From positions 1-33,523 of the forward strand of contig DASQDI010000039.1 of NCBI GenBank assembly GCA_035634255.1: a stretch of 33,523 nt of DNA. The letters run 5' to 3'. The position numbers and the translations under genes were made by a program. The notes beneath the pieces were generated by a model, which worked only from the letters and a program-made list of their open reading frames with translations, had not been told where the DNA came from and did no database searches. Positions 25,424-32,598 of this stretch are shown piece after piece. The DNA comes from DATLMR01 sp035634255 (GTDB lineage Bacteria > Acidobacteriota > Blastocatellia > UBA7656). Position 1 is the first letter of the stretch. Every line of letters starts with the position of its first letter.

Positions 25424-25870
25424 ATGAAAGATGTGCTCACGGAATTTCACCGGATTATTTCTGATTCCTCCCTTCTGCTCGGCAACATCTCCGACGCCGA
25501 CTCCGGCGCGGAGACCGCACCGGGGAAGTGGTCGAGGAAGCAAATACTCGGGCACCTGATCGACTCCGCCTCGAATAACCATCAGAGATTTGTCAGGGCG
25601 CAGCTCACCGATAACCCCTCGCTCCCCGGATACGAGCAGAACCAATGGGTGGACACGCAGAGGTATCAGGCCGAGGCCTGGGAGGAGCTGGTGGCCCTGT
25701 GGAGGAGTTATAACCTGCACCTGCTGCACGTAATCTCGTCCATACCGGAAGAGAAGCTGGCGAACAGATGCACCGTAGCGGGCGGGGAGCCCGTGACCTT
25801 AAAGTTCCTGGCAGAAGATTATATCCGGCACCTGAAACACCACCTGGAGCAGATCTGCAGCCGGCGGTAG
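25424..25870 (+). CDS. DinB-family protein
   Basis: A 148-residue cytosolic four-helix-bundle protein of the DinB/YfiT-like superfamily. The conserved N-terminal part has PGKWSRKQILGHLIDSASNNHQRF (about 33-56), in which the His of GHLIDSA is the first metal ligand of the family. The C-terminal helix DYIRHLKHHLEQI (about 131-143) carries the other His ligands. Family members bind Zn or Ni; many are thiol transferases or uncharacterised stress proteins, and the reaction cannot be assigned here. ATG 25424 has GGAGGAG about 9 bases upstream. It stands alone, converging on the kinase gene on the minus strand; no terminator is convincing in 25871-26015. Confidence 0.8.
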   Translation: MKDVLTEFHRIISDSSLLLGNISDADSGAETAPGKWSRKQILGHLIDSASNNHQRFVRAQLTDNPSLPGYEQNQWVDTQRYQAEAWEELVALWRSYNLHLLHVISSIPEEKLANRCTVAGGEPVTLKFLAEDYIRHLKHHLEQICSRR

Positions 25871-26015
25871 CGGCCCCAAGTCGCGTGATTACCCGCCTCC
25901 GGCCTGCCGAAAACAGCCGTTCACGGCCTTAGGGTGCCATTCGGCGAGGTGGCCGTCTGGCGCTGCCGAATAATGCGGCAAATTCATCTGTTAAGTTTCT
26001 CTGTGTAATATGTAT

Positions 26016-27839
26016 TTAATCCGATTCGGGTTTAGCATTTAAGAAGGCCGTCAGTGGGCGCGAGTTATTAAGGAAATTTTCAATTTCATCTACAATATTC
26101 TGCTGCTTCCCGTAGGACCAAAAGCGCACTTTATATATCTGCCCCTCCGAATCGAAGTTCTTCCCTGTTGGTATGGAACTGAAGAGGATTGACATGCACT
26201 GGCCATCTACTTTACGCCATAGGGCCACATGATGGCCTTGCGTTTCGTAATAATCCCTTTCACTCTTGCTCATCAGCGTGTACCCGGTGTAGAAGCTTAA
26301 TCTTTCCTGATCAGGAATTTGCTCAGAAGGTATTGAGGGGATGTCCTTAGTATCAGTATCCACATTATAGCTCTTTAGCTCGTCAATCGCAGACTGGTGC
26401 GCTTGTAGAATTTTTCGTGTGTTTGCATTTGACCTGTCCTCACTGGTAAGTAGGAAAACGCGCCTAATAATAACGCCCCTCAAAGCCATAACTTTATTCA
26501 TCGTCAGGAAACGGCCATTGACGCCCAAATTATTAGACATCCAATAAGAAGGTAGGGTTACGGTTAAGTATTGATCTCCTCTCCGCAAGACAGATAAATA
26601 ACGAATGAGAGAATCGATGATCTCTTCTCTATCGCCATAGATTTCATGATGCCCTTTGAGCATCGCTTCAGCTTGTTTCCTTAGCATCAGCATATTTTGA
26701 GATAGAATCGCGCCGAAGAAGGAATTAGCGTTTAAGTGATCGCTACGAATTCTTTTCTTTTCACTTTTCGTGTCGGATGGCTCTCTGATAAGGGTATCGA
26801 GCCACTCCAAATCGACGGGCAGGCTGGCTAAATCAGGATCGAAGTCATCAAGGGCTGACAGGATCTTCTCGCAGCATGAGTAACGATCATTTGCGTAAAA
26901 CCTTAGGCATTTATCTATGATTTTAACAATGCCTTCATTATCCCTGAGCAATCCTGGGTTCTTCTTATGAATGTTATCCAAAATAGTTTTCTTGAGTTCC
27001 TCTACCTCCTCCTGCGGCTGTGGCGGATCATCACCAGTAGCAAGAAAATATAAGACCCCTCCTATGGAGTAGATTTCGGCAGGCGTATACCACTTCATAT
27101 CCCCTTTACACTCGGGCGCCCTGTAAGGATTCTTCGCGGATAAAGCATCGCTTCTGGAGAATGACTGATCTAATAAGAAGGATTGCCCAAAATCAACGAT
27201 TACTGGCTCGCTATCGTTGACAATTAATATATTACGAGGGGCGATGTCCCCATGTATGATCTGCTGGTTATGGACGCGCTTGATTATTGTAACTATCGAT
27301 TTGGCCAGCTTAAACCACTCTTTTTGGTTCTGGATGCCCATGAACTGACCGTTCCCATTATTGAGCTTTTCCTTCGCATACTTCTGTAGCGTTACACCAT
27401 CTATGAACTCTTGAACCAAATACGGAATGACTACAGGTGTGTCCGTGTTATCTACAGTGACCTCATAGAAGCCAAAATTCTTTATCCGAGCTACGCCGGG
27501 CAGACGTTCAAGGCGGCGCCTATTCTGATACTCGCCAATAAATGTGTTGTATATTTTCGCCAGACGAGCCCTTATCTCGTATTCAGTTCTACTACTATCG
27601 ACATTAGGGGTTTTAATAAAGACAAATTCGTTCTCAGAGTCCTGACCTCCATTAACGACTACAGCCTTATAAGAAAAACCATGAGAGCTCGGAGTAGTCA
27701 GCCTCTGGATTATCCTGTACTTAAGCCTTTCCGCTGAACCTTCTGTCCGTGCCGGGTCTGGTGAAAATCGCGCTTGCTCAAGTATGTGCCCTTCTTTCAG
27801 CATAAACGGATTGTCATCGTCCACCTGTATCGCTGTCAT
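26016..27839 (-). CDS. Ser/Thr protein kinase with novel C-terminal domain
   Basis: A 607-residue protein whose first about 335 residues are a eukaryotic-like kinase domain. Key residues are intact: ATP-binding Lys76 (FVFIK), catalytic loop HGDIAPRN (196-203, with Asp198 and Asn203), Asp216 in VDFGQ, and YRAPE (239-243). The glycine loop is degenerate (TTPSSHGFSYKAV). Residues about 340-607 form a separate domain I do not recognise, with RGVIIRRVFLLTSEDR and a C-terminal KVRFWSYGKQQNIVDEI. No membrane segment is seen, so it is soluble. The gene is much richer in A+T than its neighbours: 18 of 60 bases at 26881-26940 are G or C, against 50 of 60 at 3061-3120. Horizontal acquisition is likely. 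GAGGTG precedes the ATG at 27839. It is divergent from the vWA-PP2C-kinase operon and may belong to it. Confidence 0.82.
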   Translation of the reverse strand: MTAIQVDDDNPFMLKEGHILEQARFSPDPARTEGSAERLKYRIIQRLTTPSSHGFSYKAVVVNGGQDSENEFVFIKTPNVDSSRTEYEIRARLAKIYNTFIGEYQNRRRLERLPGVARIKNFGFYEVTVDNTDTPVVIPYLVQEFIDGVTLQKYAKEKLNNGNGQFMGIQNQKEWFKLAKSIVTIIKRVHNQQIIHGDIAPRNILIVNDSEPVIVDFGQSFLLDQSFSRSDALSAKNPYRAPECKGDMKWYTPAEIYSIGGVLYFLATGDDPPQPQEEVEELKKTILDNIHKKNPGLLRDNEGIVKIIDKCLRFYANDRYSCCEKILSALDDFDPDLASLPVDLEWLDTLIREPSDTKSEKKRIRSDHLNANSFFGAILSQNMLMLRKQAEAMLKGHHEIYGDREEIIDSLIRYLSVLRRGDQYLTVTLPSYWMSNNLGVNGRFLTMNKVMALRGVIIRRVFLLTSEDRSNANTRKILQAHQSAIDELKSYNVDTDTKDIPSIPSEQIPDQERLSFYTGYTLMSKSERDYYETQGHHVALWRKVDGQCMSILFSSIPTGKNFDSEGQIYKVRFWSYGKQQNIVDEIENFLNNSRPLTAFLNAKPESD

Positions 27840-28319
27840 AATTCACCTCATTTTCGCAGATAGGGTCTAGAATACTTAAAATCTATTACGCATGAACGTT
27901 TATTTTCTCTGCCATGCTTCAGCGGCATGCGCCCGACCTTGAATTTATCATAAATGACCGAATCGCATATTTATATCTTAAACGCTCTGGGCTTGGCTCG
28001 GCGTCGCGACGAAGCCTCCTTTGGGCCTCGTTATTATAACTCATAACCACTATGACATTTCATTTCCGCAGGTTGCGTTCGCTCAGAACTTCTACGAGGG
28101 GCGAAGTAAGAAGGCGGATTTAATTTATAAGCGTTATGAAATTTTCCCGGAAATATTGTCACTTATGTATCGAATTGTCGCGCAGCATCCAGAAAGGGCC
28201 TCGCGCAGTTAAGCATCAGGTTAAGTAAGGGCGCGGACGTTCAGGAGACTCTCCAAAAGCGGGCGGCCTCAAGGTTGGGTAAATGATTTTCACAATTTCA
28301 AACTTTAAGGAGGAACATT
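27840..28319. other. Divergent intergenic region of the signalling island
   Basis: This 480-base stretch separates the minus-strand kinase from the vWA operon. It is A+T-richer than the chromosome and should carry both promoters, which I cannot fix. A 63-codon frame at 28021-28212 has no ribosome binding site and no recognisable family; it may be a gene remnant. The right end holds AAGGAGG (28309-28315) before the vWA start. Confidence 0.45.
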
Positions 28320-29144
28320 ATGACTTCTCACTCAATGGCCGGGCAGTATCAAAAGAAGGTTGAACGGGCGCACCCTTCTCTGATCGTGATGATACTGGAC
28401 GACTCCGGAAGTATGTCCTGGAATTTATCCGGGACCACTGATCCGAGGTGTGAATGGGTGGAACGGTATTCAGGGATCATCCTCAAGGAGTTGCTGGCTA
28501 GATGTACCGAAGTGTCGGGCGAAAACCATCACGTAAGAGCAAGGTACTATCTCGATATCATCAAATACGGCAGCACCGTGGAGCCCTGGAGCGACGAGGA
28601 ACTTGATATAGGCGAAGCGGTCAACCGCTTTGCCTCGGCGAATGGCACGTTCGGACTGGGCGGCGACCTGGGGGGGACGGACGCGGCGGCGGCATTTCAG
28701 GCGGCGCTGCCCCGTCTGCAAAGCGCACTTGCCAAAGACCGGTTCAAGGATTCATTCCCGCCCATAGTCTTTCATCTCACGGATGGCGAAAGCGCGTCTG
28801 ACGCCGAGCCTATCGCGCAACAGATGATGAGCCTCTCTTCCAGCGACGGCAATGTCCTGATCGTTAACGCCTATATCGGGACGAGCACCGCCCTGACTTA
28901 TAAGGACAACCAGGACTTCCCAGGCTACCTCACAGAGCAGGAGGTCGGGAGCAATCCGGATAACCTTCGCTTATTCCGCATGAGCAGCGTCCTGCCTGCG
29001 TCCCTGCGGCAGAATCTGATTAGCGACGGGATATTCCCGATGATCAGAGAGAATGCCCGGCTATTCTTCGACGTGCGCACCAAGGAGATGCTCAAGTACG
29101 TGATACAGGTGGTCGGTTCCGGCGGCAGTCGCGTGAGGCAGTAA
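28320..29144 (+). CDS. TerY-like von Willebrand factor A domain protein
   Basis: Cytosolic 274-residue vWA protein. The metal-ion-dependent adhesion site is complete: DDSGS at 27-31 (DxSxS), Thr120 in GGTDAAA, and Asp155 in HLTDGES. The hydrophobic strand LIVMIL before the first motif and the order of strands fit the TerY group of bacterial vWA proteins. There is no signal peptide or membrane helix. Such proteins scaffold phosphatase-kinase partners in the TerY-P triads described for tellurite/stress-linked conflict systems. Here the PP2C gene lies 111 bases downstream and two kinases follow. A strong AAGGAGG stands 4 bases before the ATG at 28320, suggesting high translation of this first gene. 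The role of binding the phosphatase or kinases is inferred. Confidence 0.83.
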   Translation: MTSHSMAGQYQKKVERAHPSLIVMILDDSGSMSWNLSGTTDPRCEWVERYSGIILKELLARCTEVSGENHHVRARYYLDIIKYGSTVEPWSDEELDIGEAVNRFASANGTFGLGGDLGGTDAAAAFQAALPRLQSALAKDRFKDSFPPIVFHLTDGESASDAEPIAQQMMSLSSSDGNVLIVNAYIGTSTALTYKDNQDFPGYLTEQEVGSNPDNLRLFRMSSVLPASLRQNLISDGIFPMIRENARLFFDVRTKEMLKYVIQVVGSGGSRVRQ

Positions 29145-29183
29145 GGGGAGTGAAGATTCTTACCCTGCCCGAAACCTGATGGC

Positions 29184-29210
29184 TAAGCCCCTCGTCTAAA
29201 AAGGGGCTTA
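29184..29210 (+). other. Perfect 8-bp hairpin between the vWA and PP2C genes
   Basis: TAAGCCCC (29184-29191) pairs with GGGGCTTA (29203-29210) over an 11-base A-rich loop. No T-run follows, so it is more likely an mRNA-stabilising or attenuating hairpin than a terminator. It could lower PP2C expression relative to the vWA protein. Confidence 0.45.
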
Positions 29211-29255
29211 CCAACCTATCTATTAATATTGAAATGAGAGTCTGAGATTGAAGAA

Positions 29256-30290
29256 ATGGAAGCCATTAAGAAGGTGAAGGCTGTTGACGCGGTGCCCCGC
29301 CCACACTCCGTCCTGCGCGTCGTATCCCCCGGCAGCGAGGACGGCGAGCTGAAGGATCAAGACAGGGCTGTGCTCCTGACCCTCAAGGAAGGCGACCGCG
29401 AGCAAAAACAGGTGGCCATAGTCTGCGATGGGCTCTCCCAATCCCCGAACTCAGCGGAAGCTGCCGAGCATGTGTCGGTTAATGTAGAGCGCCTCTACGA
29501 GGAGAACGGAGTCCGGCAGGTCGCGGACGAATTGCTGGAGAAGCGCGAGCGGTTAATAGAGACCCCCCTGAAGCTCGACCACATCGAATCGCAAGTGCTG
29601 AGGACCATGTTTGCCGACATATTAAAGGGGAAGAGGGCCCTGTCGTACCAGACCACGTTTATCTCCGTCTGCCTCGAAAGAGATGACCCGAGCCGGGGCC
29701 AGTTGCGGGTCAGAGTGCTCGGTTGCGGAGATAGCGGCCTGTTCGTTTTCTCGGATGACGGAAAGCTCCTGTACAACAACCTGTGCCTCGACGGCGAGGA
29801 CGATTTGTTTGAGCACGTATCGCCTATCACTAAGGCTTTGCCCGACAGTTTCGATGAGGCAGACAGCGTGCTGAGCCATTCGCAGGAGTTCCCGGAGGGC
29901 GCCCATATCTTGCTGTGTACTGATGGGCTCTTCGACTCGTTCAACACTTTCAGCGAATTGTTCGCCTGGTTGACGAGCAACCGCACGAAGCTGGCGCAGA
30001 AGGCCGGCGAAGAAGAGTTGATGGCCGAACTGCATTCCAGCCTGCGTGGGAGGAAGGGAGACGACGACATCTCCTTCATCTGGCTCTCCCCCGCAGACGG
30101 CCTCACCCCCGCCGGGGCGGAGGAGAGCTGTCTGCGGGCGCGCGAGGGCGATGTGCCGCGAAGAAGACGCGGGCTTAAAAGCTTTTGCTCGAAGCCCCGT
30201 TTTCTCCGAAAACTGCTCGACCTTCTCCGGCGCGTAGGTCTTATCCGGAGCGAAGAAAGCGGGGATCAAGCTTATGAACGATCTCGGTGA
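29256..30290 (+). CDS. PP2C-like Ser/Thr phosphatase
   Basis: A 344-residue soluble phosphatase of the PPM/PP2C fold, removing phosphate from Ser/Thr with two metal ions. Metal-binding motifs are visible: KDQDRA (33-38, in the place of RxxNED), VCDGLSQ (57-62), GCGDSG (156-161), CTDGLFD (221-227) and GDDDISFIW (268-276). The second motif has GLS instead of the usual GMGG, as in the divergent PP2C_2 branch found with vWA and kinase partners. The last 50 residues are a strongly basic tail (RRRRGLKSF... LRRVGLIRSEES) beyond the fold. The gene overlaps the start of the next kinase by 17 bases, so they are translationally coupled. It would oppose the two kinases. Start ATG 29256 has a weak GAAGA upstream. 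Confidence 0.82.
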   Translation: MEAIKKVKAVDAVPRPHSVLRVVSPGSEDGELKDQDRAVLLTLKEGDREQKQVAIVCDGLSQSPNSAEAAEHVSVNVERLYEENGVRQVADELLEKRERLIETPLKLDHIESQVLRTMFADILKGKRALSYQTTFISVCLERDDPSRGQLRVRVLGCGDSGLFVFSDDGKLLYNNLCLDGEDDLFEHVSPITKALPDSFDEADSVLSHSQEFPEGAHILLCTDGLFDSFNTFSELFAWLTSNRTKLAQKAGEEELMAELHSSLRGRKGDDDISFIWLSPADGLTPAGAEESCLRAREGDVPRRRRGLKSFCSKPRFLRKLLDLLRRVGLIRSEESGDQAYERSR

Positions 30291-31479
30291 AAAGTGGTTG
30301 CGGGCCGGGCAGTACGCCTCTATCGAAGGTATGAAGTTACGGCCGAAGGAGAGCCAGCGGCTCGTCGGAAGCCCCATCGTCATATCGCGGGGTCAGGCCG
30401 ACGCGTACTTTCTGACCGACAATAAGAATCAACAGTGGATCCTGAAAAAGTTCCTTCCCGGCCGGAACCCGGATGCGGGTTACATCAAAGCGCTCCAGGC
30501 GTTAATACCCCAAGCGCCCGGTTTTGAGTCCGGGTATAAGCGCAGGGTCCTGCACCGCGGCAGCCTTTCCAACTCGGATTATTACTCGTCGGAGTTTCTG
30601 GACTGGATTGAGCACACCGTTTTGATGCCCAAGATTCCGGGCTGGGATTGGGCCTACCTGGCCGACCAGATCAGGGACGGGGTCGTCGATCTGACCAGAG
30701 AGCAACGGCTCCTGATCTGCAAGAACCTGAGCGAGAAAGTCGCACTGCTCGAATCGAATAAGATCGCGCACAGGGACCTGTCCGCCTCCAACGTATTCAT
30801 CGAAACGAAAACATGGGAGGTCCACCTCATCGACTGGGACAGCATATACCATCCGCACCTATCGATGCCGCCGAACACGACGTATGGGACGAACGGATAC
30901 ATAGCGCCGTTCGTCAGGCTCAATCAGGTCGAAGACCCGAAGGCCACCTGGCGGCCGCTGTCGGACAGGTTCAGCCTCGCCGTAATGAATGCGGAATTTT
31001 TGCTCATCGATAAAGACTCGCCCCTGACAGGCGACGGAGGGATGTTCGACCAGCAGGAGCTATACGAATCCGACGGGCCGGGCATCCGGAGCCTTCTGCG
31101 CAAGGCGCGGGAAGAGTTCCCGGACGCGGCGAGAATGCTGGAGCGGGCGTTAAGGGCCCGGAGCTGTGAGGAATGCGCCGGCCCGTCGGAATGGCGGGTG
31201 TGGAACGATATAAGCACGGGCAATAGAGTCCCGAGCCTTAGCGAAATCTATGACCCGAAGGAAGACTTTGAGGAGTTCCTGCAAAAGATTCGGAAGCCTA
31301 GACCGCCGGCGCCACAGCCTCCGAGGCTGAGCGAGCTTGAGAGCGTATCGTTGAAGAGTCTGCCGATTTCGACCGGCACAAAGCCCGCGCACAGAGCGCC
31401 CCGGCTGTCTGAGGTCGAGGACCCTACGGAGAGCCTCACGCGCGGCGCGGGGCAGTCACCGGCAAAGGCGCCGAAGTGA
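30274..31479 (+). CDS. Atypical protein kinase A (IDWDS type) with LSE-repeat tail
   Basis: A 401-residue soluble kinase-like protein. The conserved Lys is in WILKKF (55-60). The catalytic loop is HRDLSASN (166-173; Asp168, Asn173), and the metal Asp is in IDWDS (186-190), where usual kinases have DFG. An activation segment YGTNGYIAPF (204-213) and a later Asp in LSDRFSL (D231) complete the fold. From about 316 on the tail is unstructured and Pro-rich and repeats a short motif three times: SLSEIYDP (321), RLSELESV (351), RLSEVEDP (377). The tail may be a docking or substrate segment. It overlaps the PP2C gene by 17 bases and is followed 14 bases later by its paralogue. Activity is likely given intact HRD and Asn, but no substrate is known. 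Confidence 0.78.
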   Translation: MNDLGEKWLRAGQYASIEGMKLRPKESQRLVGSPIVISRGQADAYFLTDNKNQQWILKKFLPGRNPDAGYIKALQALIPQAPGFESGYKRRVLHRGSLSNSDYYSSEFLDWIEHTVLMPKIPGWDWAYLADQIRDGVVDLTREQRLLICKNLSEKVALLESNKIAHRDLSASNVFIETKTWEVHLIDWDSIYHPHLSMPPNTTYGTNGYIAPFVRLNQVEDPKATWRPLSDRFSLAVMNAEFLLIDKDSPLTGDGGMFDQQELYESDGPGIRSLLRKAREEFPDAARMLERALRARSCEECAGPSEWRVWNDISTGNRVPSLSEIYDPKEDFEEFLQKIRKPRPPAPQPPRLSELESVSLKSLPISTGTKPAHRAPRLSEVEDPTESLTRGAGQSPAKAPK

Positions 31480-31493
31480 GCCAGAGATAAGGA

Positions 31494-32576
31494 ATGATAG
31501 ACGTAGTTCAAGAATGGCTTCAGAGCGGTCAACCGGCCTTTGTCAATGGCCTTGAACTGGTGCCGCGGCCCGTTCCGGGGCTTCCCGGCGTGCCGCTGGT
31601 CGCGTCAATGGGGCAGGCACAAGCTTACTACCTGAGGGAAGCCACCAACAGCCTGTGGATCCTGAAGAAGTTCCTTCCCGGCAGGAGCCCCGATGTGAAC
31701 TACATCAGGGCCATTCAAGCTCTCATACCAAATAAGCCGGGGCTTGAATCAGGTTATGAGCGGAGAGTGCTGGCCCCCACGGATGTTTCGGGTGCGGGCT
31801 ATCACACGACGGATTTTGCCGACTGGCTCGAAAACACGATACTGATGCGCATGGTTAGCGGCGACAGCTGGGCGAACCTGGCCGACACGATCCGAGACGG
31901 AAGCCGAAGCTTTACCGTAGACGAGCGGGTGTCGCTTTGCCGGAAGTTGAGCGAGAAAATTCAATACCTGGAGCAATGCGATTTGTCGCACAGGGATCTG
32001 TCCAGCACGAATGTCTTTGTGGACTGGCGGACCCTCGAAGTCCATCTGATCGATTGGGACAGCCTCTACCACTCGACGCTCACCATGCCTCAGAACACGA
32101 CGTTCGGGACGACGGGCTACATAGCCCCGTTCGTGAAGGTGAACGGAACGGAGGTGCCGCAAGTTAGCTGGACTGTCCGCTCGGACCGGTTCGGCCTGGC
32201 GATGCTGAACGCAGAATTTTTAAGCCTGGACACCGGCTCTCCCCTGACCGGAGATGGGGGGGCTTTTGACCAGGATGAGATATATAGCCGAGGGGGGCCG
32301 GGTATCGCGGCCATTTGCGATAAGGTAAGGGTCAGTTGCCCGGCCGCCGTCCCTCTAATAGAGAGGTCGTTAAGCGCGTCGAAATTCGACGAGTGCCCCG
32401 GCCCCGGCGAATGGAGCCGCGCCGTAACGGTCAGGACTTCTACCAGAGCGGTAACGCCTGTCGGCCCCGGCAGGCAACCCCTCGTCAGACTAAACAGAGA
32501 CGCTTTCGTAAAGCTCGACAAGAGCGCCTTCGTTAAGGTGGATCGGGAGGCCTTCGCAAGGCCGCCCGTAAGATAA
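31494..32576 (+). CDS. Atypical protein kinase B (paralogue of A) with 8-residue tail repeats
   Basis: A 360-residue paralogue of the preceding kinase. The two can be laid side by side without a net gap to about residue 310, so that WILKKF (55-60), HRDLSSTN (166-173), IDWDS (186-190), FGTTGYIAPF (204-213) and DRFGLAMLNAEF (231-242) fall at identical positions. After that they differ completely. Here the tail (about 311-360) ends in a tandem 8-residue repeat, VRLNRDAF (331-338), VKLDKSAF (339-346), VKVDREAF (347-354). Such a repeated basic/aromatic pattern may bind a partner or membrane. The start ATG 31494 has AAGG too close to act as a good ribosome binding site, so reinitiation after the upstream stop is probable. 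The DUF4407 gene follows after 22 bases. Confidence 0.78.
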   Translation: MIDVVQEWLQSGQPAFVNGLELVPRPVPGLPGVPLVASMGQAQAYYLREATNSLWILKKFLPGRSPDVNYIRAIQALIPNKPGLESGYERRVLAPTDVSGAGYHTTDFADWLENTILMRMVSGDSWANLADTIRDGSRSFTVDERVSLCRKLSEKIQYLEQCDLSHRDLSSTNVFVDWRTLEVHLIDWDSLYHSTLTMPQNTTFGTTGYIAPFVKVNGTEVPQVSWTVRSDRFGLAMLNAEFLSLDTGSPLTGDGGAFDQDEIYSRGGPGIAAICDKVRVSCPAAVPLIERSLSASKFDECPGPGEWSRAVTVRTSTRAVTPVGPGRQPLVRLNRDAFVKLDKSAFVKVDREAFARPPVR

Positions 32577-32598
32577 CAGCCCCTATGGAGTTTTACTC

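Noticed and set aside
28021..28212. Small 63-codon gene before the vWA protein
   Set aside because: No ribosome binding site, no recognisable family and odd composition; kept only as a possible remnant.
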